A DNA stretch of 64,000 nt from JAICSD01 sp963836665 (GCA_963836665.1 CAWIKL010000002.1:620001-684000); one strand, 5' to 3'. Numbered from the stretch's first letter, positions 43,137 to 52,969 are shown. Numbers and translations: made by a program. Notes: generated by a model from the letters alone, not told the origin.

Positions 43137-43989
43137 CGATTCTCTTCTTCACGTAGACGAAGGCGCCGCCGATCTCCTCGAGGTCGAACGCGGTGCGCAG
43201 CTTGAGCAGCGATTCGGAGGCGCCGAGGCACAAGTAGGCCTGCGCCGGCATGGCGCGGGCGAACGTCGCCACGGTACGCCCGATCGCCGCGGCGGAAAAA
43301 TAGATGAAAACGTTGCGGCAGACGATGATCGGCGCGCGCGCCCGTGGCAGGATGTCTCCCTCGCACATCAGATTGGCGACGCTCCACGACGTGATGCGCG
43401 CGTGCAGCGCGGGATCGACCACCGACGTGTCGCCGTCCGGCCGGAAGTAACGCGCGCGCAGCGCCGGCGGAAGGGTGCGAAAGGCGCGCTCACGGAAGCG
43501 CCCCGCGCGCGCCCGGCCAATCGCAGCGGCACTGGCGTCGCTGGCGTGGATCTCGATCGCGGCACGCTCGAACCAGCCGGACTCCTCGAGCAGCATCGCC
43601 AGCGTCAGCGGCTCCTCGCCGGTAGCACAGGGCACGCTCCAGATGCGCAGCACGCGATCGTCGAGCGCCAGCCGCGGCACGAGGTGCTCGACGACCGCGC
43701 GCAATTGATCGACCTCCCGCCAGAAGTAGGTCTCGGGCACCGACAGGGCATCGGCGACGCGGCGCCATTGGTCGCCGCTATCCGCGTCGTATTTCAGCAG
43801 GTAGTAGTAGTCGAGAAACGACTCGAAGCCGCGATCGAGGACGAGCGGGGCGAGGCGGTCCGCCAGCAGGTCGAAGCGCGAGGGTTCGTAAAGCAGGCCG
43901 AGCCGATCGTGGATGACATCGGCGAGCAGCGGCAGCGCGCTGTTCGAGAGTCCGAGGCCGTCGGCTTGAGACGACATGGCCACGTTCAC
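43129..43989 (-). CDS. cheR: Chemotaxis methyltransferase CheR
   Basis: A 286-residue SAM-dependent methyltransferase. The N-terminal helical domain (about 10-95; LADRLAPLVLDRGFESFLDY) precedes the catalytic domain with VPETYFWREVDQL, LRIWSVPCATGEEPLTLAM (SAM-binding loop), IHASDASAAAIGRAR and IIVCRNVFIYF. It lacks the TPR extension of CheR2/3 types. It methylates Glu residues of the soluble MCP encoded upstream. GTG at 43989 overlaps the stop of the PAS-HEAT gene (GTGA). Confidence 0.95.
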   Translation of the reverse strand: MNVAMSSQADGLGLSNSALPLLADVIHDRLGLLYEPSRFDLLADRLAPLVLDRGFESFLDYYYLLKYDADSGDQWRRVADALSVPETYFWREVDQLRAVVEHLVPRLALDDRVLRIWSVPCATGEEPLTLAMLLEESGWFERAAIEIHASDASAAAIGRARAGRFRERAFRTLPPALRARYFRPDGDTSVVDPALHARITSWSVANLMCEGDILPRARAPIIVCRNVFIYFSAAAIGRTVATFARAMPAQAYLCLGASESLLKLRTAFDLEEIGGAFVYVKKRIDA

Positions 43990-46630
43990 CGTGTCCCTTC
44001 ACTGGGATCGGCAGCAGCCGCCGCCGCGCGGCGAACGGCAGGCGACGGGTCTTCTTGCGCCATCCGCGCCAGCGTGCGCCCGATGCCGCGCACGCCAAGG
44101 CGTTCGAGCGCGATCACAGCCGCCTCGCGGACCATGGCGTCTTCATGGTCGAGCGCCCCGCGGATGGCCGCCGACGCCTCAGGCCGCTGCATGCGGCCGA
44201 GCGCGGCGATCGCGGCGGTACGCACGCGCGGCTGCGGCGAGGCCAGGCCGCGCGCCACATCCTCCACCCGCGTCTCGGGCAGCCGCGCCAGTGCCGCGAT
44301 CGCGTGATCCCGCGTCGGCGCCTCGGCCGTCGCCGCGAGCAGCGCTGCCACCGCGGCGCCGGCGCTGGCGCTGGCGTGACGGGCGATCGTGCCGAGCGCT
44401 TCGACGGCGGCGTCGCCGATCACGGCCTCCTGATCGACGGCCGCCGTCCACTGCAGTGCCTCGACGGCGTCGACGGTCGCGTGGGTCCGGTAGGCCGTGA
44501 CCGCCGCGAGGCGGACCTGCGTGTGCGGGGAACGCAGCGCCGACCGCATCACGTCGCCGGCGCGCGGATCGGTCGACGCGCCGAGCGCGCGCACTGCGGC
44601 GGCCGCCAGATCGGGATGATCGTCCGCGGCGCGCGCAATCAGGATGTCGGCAGGGCCCCCGGCCGCCGCCGAACCCAGCGCCTCGAGCGCGGCGATGCGC
44701 ACGTGCATTGCTGCATCGGCGTCGGCCACAGCGGCAAGACGCTCGTGGCCGCCACTCAATTCACCGAGCGCACGCACCGCGTAGTAGCGCACCCAGCTGT
44801 CGGAGTCGCCCGTGGCGGCGACCAGTGGCGCCTCCGCCACGTCGCGCGGCGCGTGCGCCAGCGCCTGCGCGGCGGCCGCACGCACTTTCGCCGAGTCGTC
44901 CCGCACCGCCGCCACAAGCGCCGTCAGCGATCGGGGATCCTCGAGAAAGGCGAGATGCTCGACGGCGGCCCGGCGCACGCCCTCGGCTGGGTCGGCGGCG
45001 CAGGCGAGCAGCGCGTCGACGGTCTCGGGATAGCCGAAATAGCCGCCAATCCTCACCGCCGAGGCGCGCAACACCGGGTCGTCGGATCGAAGCAGGCGCG
45101 CGACGGTTGCGGCCAGATCCGGATGGCCGAGCGAATTGAGCGCGCCAACCGCCGCCTGACGCACGGCCGGATCCGCATCTCCTAGCAACGGCAGCAGCGC
45201 CTCGTGCGACGCCGGGTCGGCGATCCGCGCCAGCGCGGCGGCGGCAGCGACGACAATCGGCCGGGCGCCGGTAAGGTGGCGCGCGATCGCCGGTGCGGCG
45301 CGTCGGCTCCCCAGGCGCCCGAGAGCGACGATGGCCGCGAGCACGACGTCGGGATCGGCGGCCTCGAGCTGTTCGACGAGGACGTCGACAGTGCCGGGGC
45401 CCTGACGCACGATCGCCTCGAGCGCGTCGGCGCGTACCTCGGGCTGGCCGAGCATCCGCGCCAGCGCGCGATGCACCTCGTCGCCGTCCAGCCAGCCGAG
45501 CACGGTGACGAGCGGGCGCAGATCGGCGCTGTCGCACGCGTCGATCGCCTCGAGCACGCGGTCCCCCCCGCCGCGGAGATCGTCGCCTGGAATTCCGCGA
45601 CGATGAGCGCGCCGCCGCCATAGCGCTCCTCGTAGCGCGCGTGCAGCCGCGCCAGCGCCCGCGCCAACGCCACGGTGGCGCCGCCGGCATTGAGCTGCGC
45701 CACCAGCGCCCGCGCCACCTCCGCGCCGCCGATTTCGCCGAGCGCCTCGGCGACCGGCTCGGCGATCAGCGGCCGCGCCAGGAGGGGTACCAACGCCGGC
45801 ACGGCGCGGGCGTCTCCGATCCGCGCCAACGCGTCGACGGCGGGAAACACCAGAAAGACGTCGTCGCCGGCGGCGACGGCGGCCAGCCTCTCGACGGCGT
45901 CCGCGGCGCGCAGCCGGCCAAGCGATTCGAGCGCGTGGAAGCGGACGTTCGCATCCTCGTCGTCGAGCGCGCGCACCAGCGCCGCGACCGCGCCGTCGGT
46001 GCAATAACTGCCAAGCGCCAGCGCCGCCTGGATGCGCAGATCCGCGTCCCCTTCCTGGAGCAGCGCCGCCAGCGGCACGGTGACGTCGACGTCGGACGTC
46101 GAGAGGATCTGCAGCACGCTGCTGAGCACGTTGAAGTCACGGTGCTCCCGGCGCAGCGTCTCGACCATCGTCTGCACGACATCGTCGTCGCCATGCCGCG
46201 ACAGCTCAGCAACCGCGGTGCGGCGCGCTTGCCAGTCGCCGGAGCGGAGCGCGGCGGCAAGGTCGCGCTCGCGATCCATGCGCGACGTCACGTCCTCGAT
46301 TGCCGCGACGACCCCAACGATACGGTCGCCGTCCTTGAGCGGCCCGAGCGTCACGCGCTGCTGCATGCGCGAGAAGTGCGGCGACGGTGTGCTCGGGGTA
46401 CACGGAAGCAGGTAATGGTGAAACGCCGGGGCCAGGACCTGGACCTCGCCCGTGGCCAGGACCTGACGGAAGCGCACGATCATCCCGCGCGGCTCGAGAT
46501 CAGGAACGACGTCGGCGAGTGACTGCCCGATCGCCGCCTCGGCGGCGATGCCGGTCACCGCGGCGATCCAGGCATCCCAGCCGCGGACGGTGAGCGCCCC
46601 GTCAACCGTGAGGATCCCGAGGTAGCTCAA
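43986..46630 (-). pseudogene. PAS-HEAT repeat protein of the chemosensory operon, frameshift at a G7 tract
   Basis: Two frames make one protein. The first (TTG start at 46630, overlapping the MCP stop as TTGA) carries a PAS domain (about 1-120; YLGILTVDGALTVRGWDAWI) and about seven HEAT repeats. The second continues with VLEAIDACDSADLRPLVTVL and many more HEAT repeats (e.g. VRRAAVEHLAFLEDPRSLTA) up to the TGA that overlaps the cheR start. The break is at the run of seven C (plus strand 45563-45569); one more base would give an 881-residue PAS plus roughly 20-HEAT protein. HEAT solenoids act as scaffolds, so this protein may organise or tune the array. The conserved halves and coupled ends argue for a functional gene, misread or phase-variable at the tract. 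Confidence 0.88.
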
Positions 46631-48705
46631 TGCGTGTTCTTCGCCAGTTCGGTCACCATGCTGCTCAACGCCTGCGCGTTGCGCACCAGGTCGGCGGTGC
46701 CGCTGCGCGTCTCCTTGACGCCGCCGGCATGTCGCTCGGTGATACGCCGGATGGTCCCCATGTCCTCGACGACGCCCGCTACGGCCTGAGAGTGGCTGCG
46801 GTTGGCGCCGGTGATCGACTTGATCTGCCGCGCGGTGCTAGTCGCGGCGCCGGTCATGTCGCGCATAGCGCGTCCCTGTTCCTTGAGCGCCTTGGCGGTC
46901 TGCTCCGCCTCGCTCCGCATCGACGCTGTCGCCTTGGCGATTTCAGCCGTGGCGGTACGCTGCTCGGCCATCGCGCCCGACACCTGCGCGCTCATCCGCG
47001 CCAGCGTCTCGCCGGCCTTGACGATCTCCTCGGCGGCGACCGCCTGCTGCGCGACGCTCTTCGCGGTCGCGGACGCCCCCCGCCGCATCGAGTCGTTGGC
47101 CTGGGCGATTTGCGTCGCGCTCTTCGCCTGTTCGGCGGTCGCCTTACGCACCTGCGACGCCAGCCGCGCAGAGCTGCCCGCGGCCTTGATGATGTCGCGG
47201 GCGGCGCGTCCCTGCTCGCTGATCGCCTTGGCGACTTCCTGCGAGATCTTGCGCATCTGGGCCGTGCTCTTAGCGATCCCCGACGATGCCGCCGCCTGCT
47301 CCGTGGTCGAGGTGGAGATGAGGCGGGCCTGCTCGGAGCTCGCCGTAATGGCCTGAACGACCGCCTGTCCCGCCAGGCGCTGCTCGGTGGTCGCGCCGGC
47401 GATCTGGCCGACGAGTCCCGCTGTCTCGCCAATCCCGGCGAGGATCTTCTTGAGCGCCGCGGCACCCGATTCGGCCAGCACGTTGCTCTCATCGGCGACG
47501 CGCAAGCCGTCGTTGCTGGAGGTGACGGCGTCCTGTGCGATCTCCTGCAGCGCACGGATGATCCCGGCGATGTCGGCGGTCGCCCGGGCCGAACGGTCGG
47601 CCAGATTGCGGATCTCCTCGGCGACGACGGCGAAGCCGCGGCCGGCGTCGCCGGCGCGCGCCGCTTCGATCGAGGCGTTGAGCGACAGCAGATTGGTGCG
47701 CTCGGCGATCAGGTTGATGGTGTCGACGATCGAGGTAATGTCGCCGGTGCGCTTGCCCATCTCGCGCATCACCGCGGCCGACTGCGTCATCGAGTCGCGC
47801 ATGCGCGCGATCCCCTGGATCGAGCGCTGCACCGTCGCGCCACCCTCCTCGGCGTCGTGCATCGCCCGCCGCGCCATTTCGTCGGCGGAGCGTGACAGCC
47901 CCGATACCGATTCGATCGTGCGCTCCATCTGCGTGGCGCTAACCGCGGCGTCGCGCGCGGCGTCGGTGATGCGGCCGCCGCTCTGCGCCACGCTCTGCAC
48001 CGAGCGGGACATCTGCTCGATCGCCGTGGCCGTCTCGTCGACCGAGACCGCCAGCCGTTCGGTCATCGCCCCGACTTCTTCGATCGACGCGGCCATTTCG
48101 TTGATCGACGACGACGTTTCCTCCGAGGCCGCGGCGAGATCCTCGGCGTTGGCCGACACGCCACGGATGGATTCGGCCATCTCTTCCACGGCGGCGCCGG
48201 TTTCGTTGACCGAACTGGTCAACGACTCGGTATCGCGTGCGACCGCCTTGATGCCCGTCGCCAGCGTCGTAATCGAGGTGGTGACCTGCTGCGACTGACC
48301 GGTCATCGCCTGGGCCGTGTCGCTGACGTGCTGGATGGAGGCGGCCGACTCCTGCGACGAGGCTGCGGTCTGCGCAATCGACGTCGACAGGCTCCCGGTG
48401 CTGGTGCTGACCTGCTCAATCGACGCCGCCATCTCGTTGGCCGATGAGACGAGGTCATCGGCGGAGCGGGCGATGCTCTCGGCCTGCGCCGCGGAGTCCT
48501 TGAGCGACGCCGTGGTATCGCTGAGCGATGCCAGCGAGCGATCGAGCACCCGCGGCAGCTCGTCGGCTCCTTCAGCGACCTGATCGGAAAGACGCGCCAA
48601 CGCCCCGGCCGTGGCGGTGACCTGCTCGGCCTGGCTGAGCACGAGTTGGGTATCGAACTGCGGCGCGGCCTTGCTCGCGCGCCCGTTCACTTTGCGAATG
48701 GCCAT
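46627..48705 (-). CDS. Soluble methyl-accepting chemotaxis protein
   Basis: A 692-residue receptor that is almost entirely coiled coil. It has no membrane helix and no recognisable ligand domain; residues 1-15 are basic (MAIRKVNGRASKAA). The kinase-contact hairpin tip NLIAERTNLLSLNASIEAAR, followed by GRGFAVVAEEIRNLAD, lies around residues 330-365, in the centre of the protein, giving two arms of similar length. Candidate methylation Glu/Gln pairs flank it. The layout resembles cytoplasmic receptors such as those signalling with soluble Che arrays. Signal input may come from the PAS-HEAT partner encoded next (inference). Confidence 0.95.
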   Translation of the reverse strand: MAIRKVNGRASKAAPQFDTQLVLSQAEQVTATAGALARLSDQVAEGADELPRVLDRSLASLSDTTASLKDSAAQAESIARSADDLVSSANEMAASIEQVSTSTGSLSTSIAQTAASSQESAASIQHVSDTAQAMTGQSQQVTTSITTLATGIKAVARDTESLTSSVNETGAAVEEMAESIRGVSANAEDLAAASEETSSSINEMAASIEEVGAMTERLAVSVDETATAIEQMSRSVQSVAQSGGRITDAARDAAVSATQMERTIESVSGLSRSADEMARRAMHDAEEGGATVQRSIQGIARMRDSMTQSAAVMREMGKRTGDITSIVDTINLIAERTNLLSLNASIEAARAGDAGRGFAVVAEEIRNLADRSARATADIAGIIRALQEIAQDAVTSSNDGLRVADESNVLAESGAAALKKILAGIGETAGLVGQIAGATTEQRLAGQAVVQAITASSEQARLISTSTTEQAAASSGIAKSTAQMRKISQEVAKAISEQGRAARDIIKAAGSSARLASQVRKATAEQAKSATQIAQANDSMRRGASATAKSVAQQAVAAEEIVKAGETLARMSAQVSGAMAEQRTATAEIAKATASMRSEAEQTAKALKEQGRAMRDMTGAATSTARQIKSITGANRSHSQAVAGVVEDMGTIRRITERHAGGVKETRSGTADLVRNAQALSSMVTELAKNTH

Positions 48706-48717
48706 GGCTTCACCCTT

Positions 48718-49173
48718 TTACAACTGCGCCTCGAGGACCGGATCGTCGAACCTCAGGACCTGCGTGAGATCGAGTACGACAATGAGGCGATCCCCGACGT
48801 TGGCAATCCCCTCGAGATAACGCCCGTTCAGCCCGGTCATCGCCGAGCCCGGGGCCTGGATCAACGCGCTGTCGAACGAAACGAATTCGCGGGCGGCGTC
48901 GACGACCAGGCCGACGCTGCGCCCGCCGCTCTGCGCGACGACGAGGCGCGTCGTCACCCCGTAGGGCTCGCGCGGGAAACCGAAACGCGCCCGCAGGTTC
49001 AGCGCCGGGACCACCTGCCCGCGCGAGAAGACCACGCCGTCGACGAACGCGGCCGCGTTGGGCACGGCGGTCACGCGCTCGAGCAGTTCGACGTGCGCCA
49101 CGTCCCGGCTGCGCAGCGCATAGGTCGTGCCGGCAACGGTGAACAGGATGAACGTTTCGCTGCCGGTACTCAT
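48718..49173 (-). CDS. cheW: Chemotaxis coupling protein CheW
   Basis: A 151-residue CheW with the SH3-like double barrel pattern: FILFTVAGTTYALRSRDVAH (about 8-27), FVDGVVFSRGQVVPALNLRA (about 43-62), and LNGRYLEGIANVGDRLIVVLDL near the end. It links the receptor to CheA. ATG 49173 overlaps the cheA stop (ATGA). The MCP gene begins 12 bases after its stop. Confidence 0.95.
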   Translation of the reverse strand: MSTGSETFILFTVAGTTYALRSRDVAHVELLERVTAVPNAAAFVDGVVFSRGQVVPALNLRARFGFPREPYGVTTRLVVAQSGGRSVGLVVDAAREFVSFDSALIQAPGSAMTGLNGRYLEGIANVGDRLIVVLDLTQVLRFDDPVLEAQL

Positions 49174-51122
49174 GAAGCCGCCTCCACCCCGCGCGCCGAT
49201 GCGCCGGTTCCCTGCCGCCGCACCAGCCCGGGCAGATCGAGGATGAGCACGGCGCGGCCGTCGCCAAGGTCGGTCGCGCCGGTCACGCCGTCCACCTTGA
49301 TCAGCGAGTCGTCCATGGAGCGGACCACGATCTCGCGCTGCCCGCTGATCCGATCGACCGCGACCCCGACTGCGTCGATGCCGCTGCCGACGACGAAGGC
49401 ATGGAGCGCGCGGCCGGGACGCGGCGCGACACCGAAGACGTCGCTGAGACGCAGGATCGGGAGCGATCCGCCGCGAAACGGCGCCAGCTCGTGCCGTTCC
49501 ACGCGGCGCAGCGCCGCCGGATCGAGCTCGATCACTTCGCGCACGCTCCCCTGCGGCACCGCGAACGTGCGGTCGCCGACGTGTGCGACGAGGGCGTCGG
49601 TAATCGCCAGGGTGAGCGGCAGCTCGATGACGAAGCGCGTCCCCTCGCCTGGCGTCGTCGACAGGGTGACGCGCCCGTTCAGCTCCGCCACCGTGCTCAT
49701 GACCACCGCCATGCCGACGCCGCGTCCGCTGGCGCGATCCGTTTGCTCGCGCGTGGAGAAGCCGGGCGCGCTGATCAGGTCGAGCAGGCGCACGCGGTCG
49801 AGCGGCGGATCCGGCACCTCGAGGCCGATCTGGCGCGCCCGCGCCACGACCGCCGCCTCGTCGATCCCTCGACCGTCATCGGCAACCTCGAGCACGACGA
49901 TGTCGCCGAGGCTCGACGCGGCCAGCGTCAGCGTCCCCTCAGGCGGCTTACCGGCGGCGACCCGTTCGTCGGCCGTCTCGATGGCGTGGCTGACGGCGTT
50001 GCGGACCAGGTGCAGGACCGGGTCCATCATCCGCTCGATCAGGAACTTGTCGATCTCGGTGTCGTGCCCGCGCAGATCGAGCCGGACGCGTTTGCCACTG
50101 TCGCGCGCCAGGTCGCGGACGACGAACGGCACGCGGCGCAGGATCTCCCCCACCGGGACGAGCCGGACGCGCATCACCCCTTCGCGCAGATCGCGCAGCT
50201 GTCGTTCGATCGTCTGGGTGTTCTCCTGCACGTCGCGCCATTCGACGGCGGGCACGTGCCGCTCCACCCGCGCCAGTGCGTCGTCGAGCCGGGCCCGGCT
50301 GATCACCAGCTCGCCGATCATCCGCATCAAGTCGTCGAGGCGCGTCAGATCGACGCGGACGACATGCGCCGGTCCAGCCGCCGTCGAAGCATCGGCCGGC
50401 GAGGCTGGCGCCGTCACCGCAGTGACATCGCGTGCCTGCGCCGGCTCGACCGTCAATTCCTCGTCACGCCATGCCGCGATCGCCTCATCGCTGAGGGTTC
50501 CGGAAAACAAGAACTCGAAGGCGATTGCCCCGGCAACGACCCGTGGCGACGCGTCGACGATCTCTCCGGCCTCGCGCAGCTGCGCGCGCACACGATCCAC
50601 GTTGATGCCGCGCGCGAGCAGCGCCGGCGACGGCGTGAACGTGATACGCCAGACGGGTTCGCCGGCGTCGGTCGACCCGGTCGGCGGTTCGACGACAACC
50701 GATTCCGGCGCGGTGCGAGTGGAGGCCGCCACCACGGCGTCGAGCCGCGCGACGGCAGCGTCGATCGGCGGCAGCGCCCGGTCGTCGCGGCGAGCTGTCA
50801 GGACACGCTCGAGGGTATCGACCCCCGCGGCCAGGGCATCGACGCCGTCGGCGGTCAGCCGCGTGTCGCGTTGCCGCAGCGTGCGCAGGTAGTCTTCCAT
50901 GTGATGCGCGAGCGCTTCTGCCTCGCGCAGTCCGACCATGCCCGACACGCCTTTGATCGAATGAAAATTCCGGAACAGCTCCTCGAGCGGGGCCGCCGGC
51001 ACCGGCTGCGCGGAATCCCTGGCGTCGAGGTCGAGGAGCAGGCGCCGGACGTTCGCCAGGTGCTCGGCGCACTCGGCGAAGTAGTCGTTCATGAACTCGG
51101 CGGCGAATGCGTCGTCGCTCAT
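49170..51122 (-). CDS. cheA: Chemotaxis histidine kinase CheA
   Basis: A 650-residue kinase. P1/Hpt domain with the phospho-acceptor His54 in LFRNFHSIKGVSGMVG; a poorly conserved linker region (about 110-255) that may hold P2; P3 dimerisation helices (VDLTRLDDLMRMIGELVISR); P4 ATPase with MDPVLHLVRNAVSHAIE, VADDGRGIDEAAVV and SGRGVGMAVV; and the P5 CheW-like domain (ADVRT-type region near 520-645). It autophosphorylates and hands phosphate to CheY and CheB. It begins with ATG overlapping the CheY stop. The domain set is complete. Confidence 0.96.
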   Translation of the reverse strand: MSDDAFAAEFMNDYFAECAEHLANVRRLLLDLDARDSAQPVPAAPLEELFRNFHSIKGVSGMVGLREAEALAHHMEDYLRTLRQRDTRLTADGVDALAAGVDTLERVLTARRDDRALPPIDAAVARLDAVVAASTRTAPESVVVEPPTGSTDAGEPVWRITFTPSPALLARGINVDRVRAQLREAGEIVDASPRVVAGAIAFEFLFSGTLSDEAIAAWRDEELTVEPAQARDVTAVTAPASPADASTAAGPAHVVRVDLTRLDDLMRMIGELVISRARLDDALARVERHVPAVEWRDVQENTQTIERQLRDLREGVMRVRLVPVGEILRRVPFVVRDLARDSGKRVRLDLRGHDTEIDKFLIERMMDPVLHLVRNAVSHAIETADERVAAGKPPEGTLTLAASSLGDIVVLEVADDGRGIDEAAVVARARQIGLEVPDPPLDRVRLLDLISAPGFSTREQTDRASGRGVGMAVVMSTVAELNGRVTLSTTPGEGTRFVIELPLTLAITDALVAHVGDRTFAVPQGSVREVIELDPAALRRVERHELAPFRGGSLPILRLSDVFGVAPRPGRALHAFVVGSGIDAVGVAVDRISGQREIVVRSMDDSLIKVDGVTGATDLGDGRAVLILDLPGLVRRQGTGASARGVEAAS

Positions 51123-51493
51123 GGTCGCGGATCCATCAGGCCGCGGGCCTGGTCTGCAAGCCCCTGCGGCGTGAACGGCTTGGTGAGATAGACCGACGCG
51201 CCCGCGGCCAGGGCCGCGCCGCGACTGGCCTCGTCGCCCCGCGTTGTCAACACGATGACCGGCAGCGTCTTGAGCACCGGGTGACGGCGAACGAAGGCGA
51301 GTACCTCGAGACCATGCATGTCGGGCATGTTGAGATCGAGGACGACCAGGGAAACGGGGCTGAGCGCGAGCTTCTCACAGGCTTCGAGTCCGCTGCCGGC
51401 CTCGACGAATCCGCCGGTGCAGACCTCGCGTAGCGACGCCATCACCATGCGGCGCATGGTCGGGGAGTCGTCGACAACGAGGGTCCGGTTCAT
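51119..51493 (-). CDS. cheY: CheY-type response regulator
   Basis: A 124-residue receiver and the first gene of the chemosensory operon. TLVVDDSPTMRRMVMASLRE, Asp53 in LVVLDLNMPDMHGLEVLAF, a Thr in IVLTTRGDE and Lys in VYLTKPFTP complete the active site. Its stop overlaps the cheA start (ATGA). As the distal motor switch proteins are not seen near this operon, its target may not be a flagellar motor. The 236 bases upstream (51494-51729) are shared with the divergent GGDEF gene and contain a T7 run at 51664-51670 but no clear promoter. Confidence 0.94.
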   Translation of the reverse strand: MNRTLVVDDSPTMRRMVMASLREVCTGGFVEAGSGLEACEKLALSPVSLVVLDLNMPDMHGLEVLAFVRRHPVLKTLPVIVLTTRGDEASRGAALAAGASVYLTKPFTPQGLADQARGLMDPRP

Positions 51494-51729
51494 ACGCAGA
51501 GCGTTTCATTGTGCCTGATCACGCCCGGGTCGTGGAGAGAACCGTGCGCGGATTTGCACCGGAAAATGGTGCTGAGCCAGCGTCCTTGCGGCTGAGCTAA
51601 CGCTGACGCACGGCAAACGATGGGGTTTGTCGTGAAAGGCGTCGTCGCGCCTGAGTCAGAGCATTTTTTTCCAGCTTTCCTGTATCAGGGTTCTCATTTT
51701 CAATGGTTTAGGACGGCACGGCGCTTGAT

Positions 51730-52668
51730 GTGTCCAAGCCGGCGGCCATGGCATCGGTCCACGTTTCGAACGGCGATCGCACCCCGACGGCGGAGCTGCG
51801 CGACTGGATCGCCGAATCGCTGCACCTGGCGCCAGGGCAAGCCGCCGAACTCCTGCAGCGGATCGACGACGTCGTGTCGCGTCAGCGGGCGCTCGTCGAG
51901 GAGTCGAAGCATGACGCGATCCGCGCACTCTCGGAAGGCTTTGCCGCGAAGATGGAGCGGCTGCAGCGCCAGCTCAGTGAAAAAGACATCACCGTCAGCA
52001 ACATCGCCCGTTACTTCGAAGACGTCGTCGCGGAACTGACCGAGAAGTCGCACCGCGATCCGAAGACGAAGTTGCTCAATTTCGATTGGTTCATGGAGCG
52101 GGTCGAGGGCTACCTCGCCGTTGAACAGCGTGTGCGCTGGTGCGGGGTCGGTGTCGTCGACATCAACAGCTTCAAGTGGTACAACGACTCGCTGGGGCAC
52201 GCCGTCGGCGACAAGATCATCGAAGGGGTGGCGCGGATCCTCGCTGATCAGATCCGCTCCGAAGACTTCCTGGCGATGGAACGCGGCACCGAGGCGCGTG
52301 ATCTCCATGCCCGTTTTGGCGGCGACGAGTTCTGTTTTCTGATTCCGGATCTGCCGGGCTGCGCGCAGGCGACGGAGATCGCCGGCCGATTCAAGGCGGC
52401 GGTCGAGAAGCACGACTGGTCGAGGGAAGACCGGCGTTTGAGCCAGCGACCGGTGCAGGTGGACGTCGGCGTCGTCTGCCTCCGTCTGGGCGCCGTGCAG
52501 GAGCGTCGCGGTGTCGCACGGAAGCTCGCCGCCGAGCTGATCCAGCGCGCCGACGCGCTGATGTACGACGCCAAGGGACGCAAGTCGGCGCACGTCCACT
52601 GCACGGCAGTGGGCGTCGCGAACGGCCAACTAGTGGATATCCCGGAGAACGAAGCCCTGGCGAGCTAG
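51730..52668 (+). CDS. Diguanylate cyclase (GGDEF domain) with N-terminal helical region
   Basis: A 312-residue soluble protein. The N-terminal 105 residues are helical, with a likely coiled coil (EESKHDAIRALSEGFAAKM). The GGDEF domain (about 110-295) starts DPKTKLLNFDWFMERVEGYL and includes VVDINSFKWYNDSLGHAVGD, ARFGGDEFCFLIPD (intact active site), and ADALMYDAKGRKS. The inhibitory RxxD site five residues before GGDEF is not present. It should make cyclic di-GMP. An internal ATG at 51748 is an alternative start. It is divergent from the chemosensory operon, so a link between the two signalling systems is possible. Confidence 0.92.
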   Translation: MSKPAAMASVHVSNGDRTPTAELRDWIAESLHLAPGQAAELLQRIDDVVSRQRALVEESKHDAIRALSEGFAAKMERLQRQLSEKDITVSNIARYFEDVVAELTEKSHRDPKTKLLNFDWFMERVEGYLAVEQRVRWCGVGVVDINSFKWYNDSLGHAVGDKIIEGVARILADQIRSEDFLAMERGTEARDLHARFGGDEFCFLIPDLPGCAQATEIAGRFKAAVEKHDWSREDRRLSQRPVQVDVGVVCLRLGAVQERRGVARKLAAELIQRADALMYDAKGRKSAHVHCTAVGVANGQLVDIPENEALAS

Positions 52669-52680
52669 GGGCTCGAAAAT

Positions 52681-52756
52681 TGGGGTGGATGACGGGACTC
52701 GAACCCGCAGCGTCCGGAGCCACAGTCCGGTGCTCTACCTTTGAGCTACACCCACC
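52681..52756 (-). tRNA. tRNA-His (anticodon GTG)
   Basis: Minus-strand sequence folds as a complete cloverleaf: GGTGGGTG acceptor (with the extra 5' G typical of tRNA-His) pairing with CATCCACC, D-arm GCTCAAAGGTAGAGC, anticodon loop CTGTGGC with GTG (plus strand 52721-52723), T-arm GCGGGTTCGAGTCCCGT, and CCA encoded at the 3' end (52681-52683). It lies alone between the GGDEF gene and the PLD-like protein gene. No integrase or att-like repeat is seen next to it. Confidence 0.97.
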
Positions 52757-52969
52757 ATCGGCCGTCTCTTGAACGGTAGAACCCACCAAGTGTAACAGAG
52801 AATCCTCATTCCCCGCGAGCGGCACCTCGGTCAGGCACGTGAGAACGCCGCGACTCCGACGATCGGAATCGGCACACCCGAATCACGGAAAAGTTGTTCC
52901 ACCTCCCGTCGCGCGGGTCACGGTTTCCCGCTCACATGACGTGGCATTGGCCTCGCAATACCAGCGCCC

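Noticed and set aside
51637..51670. Small hairpin plus T7 run before the GGDEF gene as a terminator
   Set aside because: The 5-bp stem is short, the T-run begins 11 bases after it, and it is located upstream of both divergent genes, where no transcript is expected to end.
52681..52756. tRNA-His as an integration site for a mobile element
   Set aside because: No integrase, no repeat of the tRNA 3' end in the flanking sequence and no composition change.
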